Notes: generated by a model from the sequence alone, not told the origin. 64,000 bases of DNA from Geosiphon pyriformis (GCA_016748015.1 JAAOMT010000602.1:1176439-1240438), one strand, 5' to 3'; shown: positions 10,101 to 22,079, counted from the first letter of the stretch. Numbers and translations are program-made.

Positions 10101-12909
10101 CTCCATCAATGTTCATGGGGCCTGCCACCCCAATAGGAATAGGCATATAGCCAATGACATTTTCACAACAGGCACCCATTACTTTCCCGTAATCGTAGTT
10201 TTTCAAAGGCAAAAGTGAATTTTCTAGAGATTTTGTGGCAGATGCTCGAGAAATCAATGCTCGTCTTATTTTAACAGCCCTTTCAAAATTTCCTAAAACT
10301 TTTTCGAGAGCGTATTGAGCGATTTTCCCATTTGTAGCCAGCATCAGTATCTCATCATCGCTCAAATTGACGGCGCCTTGACCTGGTGTTTCAAGTATTG
10401 CGAGACACTCTTCTTCAGAGCGAAGTTCCAAAACCTTTATTCCAGCATTTAAAGAAGCTGAAGGAAGCTTAGATGTGATAGCAAATTCCTCAAAATGGGT
10501 TTTAGCCTCCAAAGATTTTGCGTTATTCTGGGAGGGGGCAGCAGACGAAGCATCCTCTTCAGTTTGAGCAATAACTGAATCCTTTTTGGTTTTTGGTTTC
10601 AAAAGAGCTTTGGGTGAAGTGATTGAAACTCGGTTGACAATATCGTGCACAATCTTGGGCTGTTTGTAAGAGTTTAATAAATAAACGTTTAAAAAAATTG
10701 AAAGGGATAGGCCAAGTGATATCCACTTGGATAAGACTGGATCCTGTACGAAGTAAGACCAAAAGTCCATGGCTGAGTCCAAGCTCTTATAAAGAGCTTG
10801 GGTTACAGGGCTATAACCAGACGTTATGCTAAATATTAGCGGAGGAGCCACATCAATAATCAAAGGTAAATGAGCCCGAGAGCTTTGTCTATGTTGTATG
10901 AGAAGTTCATCAAGTATTGGGGATATTGTGGAGTCATTAAGGGCTAGCTGGTCTTTCTTGACATCCAAGTCTTTTAGTGCTTTTGGCTCGTCGTTATTGT
11001 GTAATGTTGTGCAATAATTCATTATGTGCATTATGACGAAACCGATTATGATTAATAATTTTAAGCGCGCAATCATTGGATTGTCGTATTTTTTTTTCTC
11101 ATCAGTAATAATGGTGTTATCACGAAATGCTTTAATTATATTTTGACGAATGTTTGCGGGGCTGCTTTTGAGTTCTTCATCCTTTTCTACAGAGGTTTTT
11201 TTTGTGTTTGCTTGACGTATCCGAGTCAACTATTATTAATTTGTAAGATTCAATCATTAATAATTCAATTCAAATCTTAGAAAAAGAAATGAGATCTGGA
11301 ATTTACCTCGAGTTTCAATGTCAACATAGCAGTATAGAATGTGTATAGGAAAAGGCAATCGTATAACAAGATGAAAGCGGCCAAAAAACAAAACTCTTGT
11401 AAAGCTGTAACGCCAGAAGCTACACCAAAAATAAGGATAGCGGTTTCGATCAAGTAGGCACGAACAATGGAATTTGCCGATTTGCTAACACCTGCAAGCA
11501 CATTATCACGAACATTATAAGGGATGGAAGCAGGGGACCTTGCCTCTGCAGAAGTCATTGGATCTGATTTGGATTTGGATGCCTGGATTACAGCCCTCGT
11601 GAGGCTAACTGGCTTTTCGAACCCAATAGTGATGACCAAGAACGGGATGGCTTCACTATATGTGGGAATATTATTGGGTTCAAAAATCAAGAATTCGGCT
11701 TAAAAAGAGTTGTTGAGTGATATAAATTACCTTAAGAGTATAGGATTCACGTTCACATTGAATAAATTGACAGTTAATATCGCGCACATGAAGGCAAAAA
11801 ATCCGTTTGCTATTACGCAAATTGCTAATATTAATTGAAGGAGATTCAGGTTAATGCCAATATATATATATTCAAAAAAGCATTAAATGAAATAATTTGT
11901 TATAAAATCATACCAAGAATGAATCGAGAACCAATTTTACGCATATTTAGAAATAAGGCGAGGAAAGTAAGAAGCATTAAGATGTAGCCAGCCAGAATGA
12001 CCAAAATGTCCAGAGTTTCTGCCTTCTAAAAAATTTATCGATACAATATAAATATTTCTTTGTCTGAGAAATGATGAAACCCAACTATAAATCAAAAAAA
12101 TTTACATGTATTAAATCCTGAACTTTCAAGAGAAGAGTACCAGCTGCTAAAGCTAAAGAGCCAAGAGATCCTTTCTCCGAATAAGATTGATGCCTTCTAC
12201 CCGTTGATACCAATTCATTGTAATTGAGAGCGGCAATTTTTTTTTCCCATATATTCGACCAATGTACACGGAATGGACCATTGACATTTAACGCATATGT
12301 AAGAATCAGGGAGGCGTCATCAATATTGAATTTGTTTAAGTCGGTTGTTTTTAGAAGCTCTTCAACATTCAAAATGTCTAGAGGCTCAGAAATCATTTGA
12401 TTAATGCGTAATTTCTCCGATTCATGATCATAGAATGCCAAGGAGGTTCTGGTAAAACAAGTTGTATTGCCATCTTCTACTTTATGGCACAAATGATCAT
12501 TAAATTTCAATTTGTTTGCACCGTCGTTTATTAATAGTTCGTTCTCAATAAGACTTTGAAAATTAAGCACTGTCTTTAATATTTTTTGACTGAATAATGG
12601 TCGTGATTTTTTTATAGACTGTTCAGCGGGATTTAATAAAACAATCATCTTAAGCTGTATGTGGTTGGCTTTGGGAAGCGAGTCGTGTTTTGTGAGGGTA
12701 AAAAATTGGTCAGAATCTGGTCGAGCTATCATTTTTGTGGGTTCCATTATCGGTGTAGGATCCACGAATAAGTTGGACTCTAGGATCGAACGGAACAGGG
12801 CAGCATATGAGAATGAAGCGATTATTAGACAACATACAATCATTTCAATTGGATTCCGTGAAGAGAATCTTGCGGCCTTTCGAGCAAGCTCGTTCGTGGT
12901 TTGTAGCAT
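7177..12909 (-). CDS. hmgR: HMG-CoA reductase (class I, membrane type) interrupted by an intein
   Basis: The enzyme reduces HMG-CoA to mevalonate with NADPH, the committed step of sterol and isoprenoid synthesis, in the ER membrane. Seven exons are predicted (12909-12106, 12025-11914, 11824-11731, 11655-11307, 11229-8041, 7967-7681, 7600-7177): a 1,752-residue precursor, 1,203 after intein removal. Residues about 19-43 form TM1, followed by a luminal loop. Exons 2-4 encode sterol-sensing-type membrane segments ([21 protein letters not shown] across an exon junction). A linker and the catalytic domain follow (about 720-967 and 1517 onward). All four catalytic residues are visible: Glu in ATTEG, Lys in CTDKKP, Asp in GQDPAQN, His in KSHMQHNR. 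The intein separates Glu from the other three. The C-tail is His/Gln- and Arg-rich. The ATG at 12909 precedes TM1 directly. No clear sterol regulatory element was found upstream. Confidence 0.96.
7968..8040 (-). other. Spliceosomal intron exactly at the intein/C-extein junction
   Basis: The minus-strand sequence reads ...GTT CAT AAT|GTAAGAAATC...TTAATGTAG|TGC ACG GAC AAG AAA. This is a 73-nt phase-0 intron whose upstream exon ends with the terminal Asn codon of the intein. Its downstream exon begins with the +1 Cys codon of the C-extein. Retention would add about 13 residues and then a stop. An alternative AG 17 nt upstream of the acceptor would not restore CTDKK. Confidence 0.9.
8041..9687 (-). 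other. Intein (549 aa, splicing domain plus degenerate LAGLIDADG endonuclease) in HMG-CoA reductase
   Basis: This in-frame insertion sits between SGNY and CTDKK of the reductase (precursor residues 968-1516). Block A begins with nucleophile Cys1 ([13 protein letters not shown]). Block B has the TxxH motif in ATPNHRVL. Blocks F and G read [16 protein letters not shown] then IVVHN, with the penultimate His and terminal Asn. The +1 extein residue is Cys. All residues expected for class 1 protein splicing are therefore present. Between the splicing halves lie two LAGLIDADG-like motifs, IAGHHFGNG and LAAFCGANG, with a KxxxLP-type block D between them. The catalytic acidic position is Asn (AAT) in both, so the endonuclease is probably inactive though its 549 codons stay open. 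Sampled lines are somewhat richer in G+C than much of the host exon. The lineage of the intein is not assignable here. Confidence 0.95.
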
Positions 12910-14937
12910 GATTTTTATGGTAGGAAGGAAAAAACTTTTTTCGTGTTAAATTCTTGCAACGTTTAGGTGATGAAATTTAGGGAGTGACAGATTTTTGATA
13001 TTTTGAGGTTTTTCTAGAGAAAAAAAAGAAATCTCCCTATTTATAAATATTATAGTAAAGAATATTTTTTGAGATCCACATGCAGATAATAGATTTGAGG
13101 GGAACTTTGAGTTAATCGGCGATCATTGAAAATCTCAAATTTTTTTTTCTGATATTAAGGTTTATGATTTAGCTTTTTTTGAGGGAAGAATTCTTATCAA
13201 GGACATCGAAGGGAGGGCAGACTTATGATTCATATAAATAATTACAAAATGAAAATTTCTTCCATAAAAAAAAAAAATTTATTTTAAATAAAAGTTCCGA
13301 GTTTTGTGTTTAATATCGGACAAATAAATTATCATGGTGTTTCCAATATTAGTCAAGAATATAATTGTATCCACAATTAGTATTATCTCCCTTTTAAAAG
13401 AATCCTGGGAATTGGTAACCATTCATTAATGCAGTAACCCTGAAATGTAATTATGTAATGCAACATAAATCTAAATACACATTTCATGTCCGAGTTGGAA
13501 ACAATGTGTTTTTTGCGGTTTTAATTATTAGAATTACAATACACATCACAATAGTTAAGAACTTCCAAATGTTAAATTATATCATATTATTGATTATAAA
13601 TTAATTAGCGTCTTTGGCACTTTAAACATTTATTCAAGCAAATAATCACTTCCTTTTTTATTCAAATTTGCATTGTTAAAATAGTTTACCTTTTTAATAT
13701 TGTAATTCAACCCTCTGGATCCATTGTTTCTCACAGTCCGAAAAAGATTTATGTTCATTAATTTAAAGTTCAAATTATAGATTTGTTTTTCTTGTAACAT
13801 CTCTGCAATCACAGAACTTTAAAAATTTAGCTAAATCTCAAATTTAGAAAGTTAGGGTTTACATTTGGGTTTATCAAACCTTCGCAATTTGTCTTTGACT
13901 ATGAACAAAGAATTGCATCAACTTTAATTGAACTCACTTTTAGAATCTCGAAAGCTAATTGGAGGGGAATTTGAGAAAAGCAGTTTGCCTGATTCGTTGC
14001 TATTGGATAGTTTAATCCAAATTTTAACCTAAATTCTCCCTCAATAAAAGTTGTTTCTTCATACAAATGATGGTTTATCAAAAATGGATAAATTGGAACT
14101 TTAAGTTTTGAATCATTTGATCCTTGGGAAGTGTATCAAGAATAAAGTTTTCGGAGACCATGGAAAGCGCCAAGATGGTTTCAACTTCTTTCATTATTTT
14201 TAGTTTTGGAAAACTTTATAAAAACCTTAAAAACTGATCCAGAATTGCCGCTTTTCCGATATTGTCTCCTGGATTAACGTAAGTTGGTGACTGATGTATC
14301 CGAGAATTTCCAATATCCGTTTTAGTACCCGGGTGACTTGTAAACCTTAATTTTTAGGTACAAATTTTGATCCTATACCCGAGTATTCCAACTATATGGA
14401 GTACCGGGCATAAGTTAAATTTTGAACCTAAAAATCAATAAAAGGGTAGAAATTATAAGGGTTTACAAGTCTAATTACACATCTATTATTATTATTTATT
14501 ATTAGAAATTTTGTTTTCATAAAGAAAAAATTATTTTCTTGTATTATTTTATTAAATGTGTGCATAATAATAATAATTAAATTGAGTATAATCAAATATT
14601 GAAGTATTAAATGCTAAAATAATAATAAAATGAATTAAATTTGACTAATAACGCTCGTGAAATTTCTGTAATAAAAAAGTGGAAAGAAAACTCCAATTTC
14701 CATTCGAATTTTGATTTTTGAGCATTTCAAAATGATGTTTTTATTGCTATATTACAGGAAGCGACTTTTAACAAATTTATCTGACTATTTACCCCATTTC
14801 GAAGTTGAAAATGTATGAAACTTTGTCCGAACAAATGCTATATCGCTGTTAAAAATAAATAACGGATAATAAGACTGGGAATAAATTGGTAGTTGAAAAC
14901 CTATTGTATTATAATTTAGAATAGTTCACTAAAGCGG
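12910..14937. other. Upstream region of HMG-CoA reductase / downstream of choline kinase
   Basis: About 2 kb without a supported gene. The first few hundred bases are the presumptive promoter and 5' UTR of HMG-CoA reductase. Two 60-codon ORFs (13630-13812, 13899-14081, minus) show no recognisable motif and I do not call them. A CACATG E-box-like hexamer lies near 13078. A candidate MITE-like inverted repeat is listed separately (14335-14471). Confidence 0.5.
14335..14471. repeat. MITE-like element with 12-bp terminal inverted repeats (candidate)
   Basis: GACTTGTAAACC at 14335-14346 is exactly matched in inverse by GGTTTACAAGTC at 14460-14471. Weaker complementarity continues inward (TTTTTAGGT against ACCTAAAAA). 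The 137-bp length and internal symmetry suit a small non-autonomous DNA element or a transcribed hairpin. No clear target-site duplication is visible. Confidence 0.4.
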
Positions 14938-16558
14938 TTAAATATCCTTTGACACCATTCGCTTCAATTTTCTGAATTGTTCCAACCTTTGCATACCATA
15001 CTCAAAATAGTCGAAGGGGATTTGGCTCTGGCCAGCTTGTACCAATCCCCAAAGTCCCCACATTACATGACTTGCAAGAACAAATACTTCACATTCTACA
15101 CGCCTAGATTCAAGATTATAGTTTATGGAGTGATTGTCCGATGCACGACTAAGCTTTTTCTCTGCCTCAACATATGACTTTAGAAAATTGATCTGCTCTG
15201 CTTTGGTCGGATACCACTCGGGATGGAAGAGGTGGGGCTGACTTGAATGGTAATTAAATCCCCATTCACAAAAATGGTTTGCAATGTCAAACCATTTATA
15301 ATTGTAACCCGCATATTCAAAATCGACGACGACTAATTCTTCGCTACCATCGTTTAGCCTTAAAATATTCCCATATTGCGTCTTCAAGAAGTATTAAACA
15401 TTACGAGTTAGTTTATATTAACAAAAAAAAACAATGGCACACAAAGATTGATGGGAAGGTATTTACGTCATTATGTGCGAAAACCAGTGGGGTGTCTAAG
15501 GCGAGGATCTCTTTTTTCAATTCATCAATTTCTCCTTTTAATTTTACCACGTCAAAATCTTTCAACCTCTTGGCGCGCAAAGGATCATTTTGGAATTTTT
15601 CAGAAGAAATGACCTTGATTGCTAAAGGATACCATTTATGAATATCCACCCAAAGTTCGGGAACAACATCGCTTGGAGCCGGAAAATCTTCCACAATATG
15701 ATGAAGCCTGACCATCCGTTGAGCAATATGACGAGAAGTTTCCAAATTTCGTATATCGTCGTGTGTTAAAGTTTTAGAATCTAAATACTGCTCAAATCGG
15801 CCATTTTGAAAAATTCCTAATAGCAATGGACCAATCCTGATTGAGGACAACATCCGCAGGAATTCCAATTCCTTTTCACGGGCAAGAAGTTGCTCAACTC
15901 CTATCCCATATACACGCAAGAGTACTTTTCGCACTACACGTAATGGGTCATTGTAGGAGGTGGCTGTCACAATAAAAACTCGGTTCGTCAAAGCGCCACT
16001 AATGGATTCAAGATGTATTTGGGATTGATCTGTAATATCACCCCATCCCGGAAGTAATAAATGAATCAAGGAAAGGACTTCATTGCGAAGTTCGGGCCCC
16101 TTATGCAGTTTCCTGTTGATGCAAGAAAAATTCGATTCCGTGCAAATACGTCATCAAAAACGAAAAAAAAGTGCTTTAAAATTGAGAGAGGAATATCAAT
16201 ACGAAAAAAACGAGATCAATGCTCACTAAAAGCAGAGTGAGAAAAATCTTGACACTTTTCATGTTACTTACCCTAAATCAAGTATTAAATCACAGGTAGG
16301 TATTTCAGAAGGGTCTTTGGGTGAAGTACTTGAGTCAATTAATTGATTTGGATCACTTTTTGACCGAAAGAGGCCAAGATGGTGGCTTTCTTTTTTTATT
16401 TCTGAATGAGAACTTCGAGAAAACTTGGGCAAGAATAATGACCCACTGGTATCTTTCTTTCCGATCAAAGGCTGTTGACCAGAGTTGAAGTGTTTGAAGA
16501 TTTTACTATTTTTAGTTTTAGGTAACTTTTGAGGTTCTTCTGCACTAACTTGAGACAT
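14938..16558 (-). CDS. Choline/ethanolamine kinase
   Basis: The enzyme phosphorylates choline and/or ethanolamine with ATP, the first step of the Kennedy pathway to phosphatidylcholine and phosphatidylethanolamine, in the cytosol. Three exons are predicted (16558-16272, 16112-15467, 15381-14938), giving 458 residues. The N-terminal third is Ser/Lys-rich and probably disordered. The kinase domain shows the small-lobe segment SGALTNRVF, then VLLRVYG, and the Brenner/catalytic motif AHND|TQYGN. That motif is restored by joining exons 2 and 3 across an intron at Asp (about residue 311). It is followed by VVDFEYAGYN with the metal-binding Asp. The exon 1/2 junction restores LDLGKLHKGPELRNE before LLLPGW, as in fungal members. 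The frame of exon 2 runs on upstream of its first ATG, which supports the two-exon N-terminus. Choline versus ethanolamine preference cannot be told. Confidence 0.9.
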
Positions 16559-17937
16559 TTTTTTAAACCAACTTGTTTACAGAAAGAGATTTGTAGCAAA
16601 GAGTGGTTCCTCGTTTTAAAGGATAATTTAGGCCGGAAGAGTGATCGTTTTACATATAAAATAACATGATGGAAAAATGACATAATTAACTGCGTAAAAG
16701 ATTCTTGTGAAAGGTCTTCTGATGTGGCGTGATATAAATAATTTCTTAAAATGACGGTTGCTTATGTCATTAAGAACCAAGCAAATCAATTTAAATATGT
16801 CATCTTAGATCAACAGACAATAGTACACAGATAAAAACAATCGTTTTAAATAATAGGATGTAACAAATAATTATTATATGATTTAAAACAAAAACTTTTA
16901 ATATTGTTTTCTAAAATTATTAAATGAATAATTTAGTATTATTAACATTTTAATATTTTATTGTATTTTAGAATATATTATAAAAACTATTACAAATAAT
17001 ATAAAATTACAACTTTTTTTTTGTATTTTTATGACCATATTCAGAACAAAAAGTAAAAAAAAGCAATCTTTCTTTCTTTTATTGTTTTTGTTAATTTTAT
17101 ATTTAAAAAGCTTTTTTAAAAGTAAAACAGCTAAACAATGTTTTTTTCTTAAATATTAAAAACACAAAACAATTTTTAATTGTTAATATAATATTTTTTT
17201 AGCTTTGAATAAAAGTTTTTTTTTATTTAAAATTTTTTCAAATGACTAATTAAAACCAGTTTTAATATAATTATATTTTTATTTAATAAATGAATAATTA
17301 TTATTAAAACAAAAAACTAAGATTTTTAATAATTAATTAATAATTTATTTTTTATTATTATTATTGCTTAAATAATCAAAAATCCAATTTTTTTTTAAAT
17401 TATTGTTATTCATTTTTTTAAATTACAGTTTTTTTTGGTGATTTTAAAATAATACATTTATTTTAAAGTCTGTTTTTTTATAAAAAATAAGATATTGACT
17501 TTACTTACTTTTTTAATATTTATACTAATTTTTGTTATATTTATATTAGTTATAATATTTAATTATAAACAATAATTTATTTTTAATTTAAATAATAACA
17601 ATAATAACATATTTATTAAACTTAATTTTGATTTATATATAGCTAAATTATTTAATATATTAAATTTTAATTAATTATTATTGATTTTAAAAATAAAAAT
17701 TATGTTTTTATACATAAATTTTACTGATTAATTTTAAAAATTATTTAATTTTAAAAATTTAAGTAGATTAATTAAAACTAAAAAAAAATTTTGTTTTTAA
17801 AAAATATAATTAATTTTTTATTATGCTTTAATAAAATCTAACTTAATTATTAACTATAACATAAAATTCAATAATCTTATAAATAATTATAATTTATATG
17901 TTTTTTATATAATTAGCTATTTTTTTTTTTTTTTTTT
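16559..17937. other. Intergenic region passing into extremely A+T-rich DNA
   Basis: The first 300 nt are the presumptive promoter of the kinase gene. From about 16,850 to 17,937 the sequence is nearly pure A/T with long homopolymer and TAA-rich runs, ending in an 18-nt poly-T. No ORF above background. Similar A/T blocks flank the retroelements elsewhere in the window, so this is probably decayed transposon or spacer DNA. Confidence 0.6.
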
Positions 17938-18062
17938 AACGAGTGCAGTCCAATCACTATCTAGTATACAGAATCAAAACTATGGACTCTAGCTAAATAT
18001 GATTCATGTATTTACTATATATGACTAGTTATTTAGACTAATCTAGACAATACTATGCACTT
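17938..18062 (-). mobile_element. LINE 3'-end fragment (minus strand)
   Basis: Read on the minus strand, this ends CTAGATAGTGATTGGACTG then CACTCGTT followed by an A run. It aligns by eye with the 3' termini at 42916 (minus), 41030-41070 (plus), 52640-52680 (plus) and 52905-52950 (plus). Only the terminal part is present, so it is a 5'-truncated LINE insertion. Confidence 0.65.
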
Positions 18063-18081
18063 ATATGAACAAATATCATAT

Positions 18082-18712
18082 TGTTATAGTTGAAACTTAT
18101 ACTTCTTATTAATTATTACATATATTAGCCACTGATGTCATATAAATTAGCCACTTTATTTTTAGAAAGTGATCATTAATCACTTTTGATAGCTATATAA
18201 GTAATGAATCTCTTAGCTGTAAAAAAGCATGTAGAAATCAAAAAAATTAAATAAATAAAATAACAACTTTCATCTCAATCATTTTCTTATCACTAATTTC
18301 TCTTTTCTTACTTTTAAGTATCCAAACATTTTGAGATAAAAGATCACTTGTTGGTTATTTCCTATCCTTTTCCTAAAACATATAATTGCAGCATTTGAAG
18401 ATTATTGAATAAAACGTGACTAAAAAGTAAATCTAATACTTAATATTGAATTCTAAGAGTGCTAATATAAGGCATAGAATTATATCAGGCATGATTATTT
18501 GTTGACAGTATAGACTATCCCTCTACCTTTAGATTTTCCAGTTATCTTTTGAAAAGTATAGCAACTGAGATATTTTATAAGACTAATCTTGCACATTGAA
18601 TCCATACTTATTCAATTTGCTCTTTAAAGTTGAATTCCCTTTGATTATTTTCATCACCCTACAATTCTGTTCTTTCTTGTTATCCATTAGTTTGTTACTC
18701 CAACCTGTAACA
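18082..18712 (+). mobile_element. Probable 5' LTR of retroelement 1 (family X)
   Basis: The right edge is supported: CCTGTAACA at 18705-18712 resembles the CTGTAACA ends of the other LTRs here, and a primer-binding-site-like TGG follows 6 nt later. The left edge at TGTTATAG (18082) is a guess from the TG..CA rule. The body does not resemble the other LTRs in the window. Confidence 0.45.
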
Positions 18713-18718
18713 TAAAAG

Positions 18719-18734
18719 TGGTACTCTTTATGAG
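18719..18734 (+). promoter_or_regulatory. Primer binding site candidate of element 1
   Basis: TGGTACTCTTTATGAG follows the presumed 5' LTR by 6 nt and precedes the gag ATG. It resembles the site at 27318 (TGGTACTCTCTGTGAGG). The priming tRNA was not identified. Confidence 0.45.
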
Positions 18735-18764
18735 ATTGTCAAAATCCACTTTGTTTTCTATTGT

Positions 18765-20303
18765 ATGGGTGATTATTCATATCTGCCACAACAATCAGAA
18801 GAATACTTTAAAGCACACAATAAAAACGATCTAGACTTTATTGAATTCAATCCTTTGCCCTCCTGCTTGATTTGCTTCTCCATTGAAGAACAATCTAGCA
18901 GACAATTCCAAGACTTTTGGAATTGGTTCTTAAACAAGCATTCAGCTGAAATCTACACAGCCTATACAACCTATTACTTTGACCAAGCTTATCTTAAAGA
19001 CAACTTTGAAGAAAAAAACAACAGCATTAATCAACTTTTATACTCAACAACCTTTGAACAACAGCCCCCTGATTTTGAATATCTGAATCATCAAATCCAC
19101 ATTTAGATTGCTGCTCATCAATCAACTGAAACTTCTCTTGAAACAGAAGAAGAAAGCTATCAAACTACTCCCGTTTTTGATCTTTTTTCAAGTAAATCAA
19201 AACATTTCACACAAATAGTTACACCTGAACCAATGACTCAAAACCCTCTACAACAAAACATTCTGATTGCCCTTCAAGGTATACAGACTGCTTTAGGGCA
19301 AAGAAACAACACCCCATTACTATTATTCAGAGGTGATGCCCAAGATCTAATTGAATAGCTAAATAATTTTAAGAGAGCTGCTACAGCAAATCAATATAAT
19401 AATAAATACAAGTTCCAAATCATTGGTGGCTACCTTCAAGGCTCTCTTGCTACTTGGTTTTCACAAAAAACCAATGCCAATACTCAACAAAGAATCATTA
19501 GATGGATACCAGCAAATACTGAAGAAAATAACACTTTTTTCACTACCCGGTTTGAAACAAAATTTAGAACTCCTATCTTAATATCCAAATAGTACATAGA
19601 ATTGGAAAAAAAAACCCAAGGCCCAGAAAAAATAGTAACTGAATATGCTAAAGCCATTAGAAAACTAATTAAACATGTAGACTCTAATAGAAATTAGACA
19701 GAAGAGCAAAAGATTCATTCCTTCACAAAAAGATTAAGAACTAATCTCTCATATGCTCTTTGGTCTCTCCTGGCCCTGAAAGATAATCTCACAATAGATA
19801 TGGTCATTGAATTTGCCCAGAGAATAGAAAACAACCAAAAAATGCACTTAGAATCTACTCTTTCAGTTTTTGCTTCTGCTTCTGTCATGGTTCCAGCTCC
19901 ACAAATGGCTGCTACTTTTTTTGCCACTCATACTCAAGATTCCAATGAACAATTAATAGACAGACTTACTGCTAACCTTGTTTGGCTATTAGAACCATTA
20001 GCCCAAGCAGTCAGAGACAACCAGCAATTCCAAAAACCCAGATTTGAACCTCGTTTTAATCAGCCCCAACAACCACTATATTAAAGACAACAAAATCATG
20101 ATTCACCTGTGTGTTATCATTGTGGATTAACTGGACACTTTTCCAGAGACTGTAACAATCTTCCATTGCTCCCTCCAGCTTCTAAAAATAATGACACCCA
20201 GAATAACAGACTTAACAATAATAATGTTCTCAATCAAAGACTCAATCATGCCAACATTAATTTCTTTAAAGAGGATCCCTTAATTGAAGCTATTGTTTAT
20301 TAG
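18765..20303 (+). pseudogene. gag: Ty3/gypsy gag (family X), interrupted by stops
   Basis: A retrotransposon capsid/nucleocapsid reading frame starts at ATG 18765 and is broken by in-frame stops (for example near 19106, 19357, 19590, 19695 and 20082). Each fits a CAA/CAG to TAA/TAG change. The capsid-like middle part has the hydrophobic/aromatic pattern of retrotransposon gag (LQGSLATWF, then LRTNLSYALWSL). The C-terminal part carries one CCHC zinc knuckle, CYHCGLTGHFSRDC (about 20110-20150). The protein differs from the gag of element 2 in sequence and length, so it belongs to another family. Confidence 0.8.
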
Positions 20304-20317
20304 TCTTTAAACTAATA

Positions 20318-21390
20318 GGCACACTTCCAAAAGATGAGAGTGCAAGCCAACCAGAAGAAAATCTCTTTTATGTTTTTAATCTAACTGATAATAACCATGA
20401 TATGGATAAACTAGCAATTAACACCTTTGAATTAACAAGAAAGAAGAAAAAAGCCAAAGTTAATTTTGTTCTGGACCCAAATAAAGCATCCAAATCAACT
20501 GCTAATAACAATGAGCCACCAAAAGCCAAAGTTTTTAAAAAGCTTCCAAAGTTGGAACTCTCAGAAATTGTACAAAAATCTGGACCCTATTTTGTTGTTA
20601 AAGATTTCATAGAAACTTCAGCTCACATTACATTTGGCCAACTAATAACCCATCCACAGTTCAGAAAAGATCTTCGCAAATTCTTAATACTAAAGAAGAA
20701 GACATCAAAAACCAACAAACACCCTCGCCAAGCTGGACTTGCTGATAACAACAACATCACTCTTCTGATTTGTAAAGCCCAAGTGGCTGGATACTTTATT
20801 GATCTGATCTTAAACAGTGGATCATCTGTTAGTGTAATTGCCAAATACTTTCTTGAAGCAATTGGCAGAAAGATTGATGAGTCTTTTACAAGACCAATGA
20901 CCAACGTACATAGTAACAAGAAAAAAGGTCTGGGCATAGCCAAAGCTATTTCTGTTCACATTAATGGTATTAGCATTGAAACAGATATGGAAGTATTTGA
21001 AGCAAAAGAGTATACCATCATTGTTAGTAATGAGTGGCTTAAGAAAGCCAAAGCACTACTTGACTATGAACTTTGCGAACTAACTATCAGATATAGTGAA
21101 AAACCCATTGTGATTAAATGCTGTCATTGGACAACTTCTCCAGCAACCAAAAAGAACCAAGAAAAAGAACAATCAGATGAATCAGATGATGATGAAAGTA
21201 ACAATGAAAATCAAGAAGAACCAGAAGAAACTGCTAAACTCATCTATATCATCTTTACCAGCAATGGCAAGCCATTGGACAATGTTAAAGCTGACAAAAA
21301 AAGAATTATGATAAATAGCAAGCTAATCTGCTGGCCTTACTATGATATCCTTAGAAGAACCTTTGACAAAAAACCTGGCAAGAAAGCCAA
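20318..21390 (+). pseudogene. Retropepsin-like protease region of element 1, up to the chimeric junction
   Basis: An open frame from about 20402 encodes a Lys-rich linker, then a retropepsin-like fold. The active-site triplet is degenerate (LILNSGSS where D-S/T-G is expected), followed by strands resembling the flap and the C-terminal GNDWL-type motif (VSNEWLKKAKALLDY). An acidic linker (about 21170-21230) follows. The frame then runs without a break into the RT thumb segment at about 21391. The fingers and palm of reverse transcriptase are missing. The Asp-to-Asn change would inactivate the protease. Confidence 0.75.
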
Positions 21391-22057
21391 GTTTTTGGAA
21401 CATGTAGTGAGCAAAGATGGAATTAAAACAAATCCAGACAAGATTGAAGTAGTTAAGAACTTTTCAGTACCAACCAACTTGACAGAACTAAGAGCATTTT
21501 TAAGTTTTGCAGGCTATTATTGCCATTTTATCAAAGACTTTTCAAAACTGGCTCAGCCACTTCACCATCTACAGACTAAGAATGTGAAGTATAAATAGAC
21601 CGAAACTCAACAAGAAGTGTTTAACACATTAAGAAGAAAGCTTATTCAAGCTCCAGTATTGATGTATTTAGATCACAGCAAACCATTCATAATTACCACT
21701 GATGCATTAGGTCAAGCATTGGGAGCAGTACTATCACAGAAAAAATCAGATGGAAGAGAACATTCAATAGCTTATGCCAGTAGAAGCTTAAGTCCAGCTG
21801 AGAAAAACTATGGAACTCCAGCACTAGAACACTTAGCTATCTATTGGGCTGTCATTAAATAAAAAGAATACTTGAGTCAAAAGTTTGAAGTATACACTGA
21901 TCACAAAGGATTGACTTCAATCCAGAAACAAAAATTTGCAGACAATTACTATATCAGATGGAAAATAGAACTTTCACCATTTAATTATACAGTATATTAT
22001 AAAAAGGGAAAAGACAATAAAAATGCTGACAAATTGTCACAAATGAGACAAATTTAA
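21391..22057 (+). pseudogene. RT thumb/connection and RNase H of element 1
   Basis: The segment begins with the RT tail (HVVSKDGIKTNPDKIEVV) and continues to RNase H (ITTDALGQALGAVLSQ, YTDHKGLT, NADKLSQ). Stops at 21596 and near 21860 interrupt it. It matches element 2 from about 32,875 onward almost base for base over long runs (roughly nine of ten bases by eye), so this 3' half belongs to the element-2 family. Confidence 0.85.
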
Positions 22058-22079
22058 AACCATTTCAACCAAAAATATA

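Noticed and set aside
12910-13400. Sterol regulatory element in the HMG-CoA reductase promoter
   Set aside because: Only a weak TCATCACCTA (minus strand, near 12970) and a CACATG are present. Neither is a convincing SRE without binding or conservation data.
13630-14081. Two 60-codon minus-strand ORFs upstream of HMG-CoA reductase
   Set aside because: No recognised motif, A/T-driven composition, no supporting splice partners.
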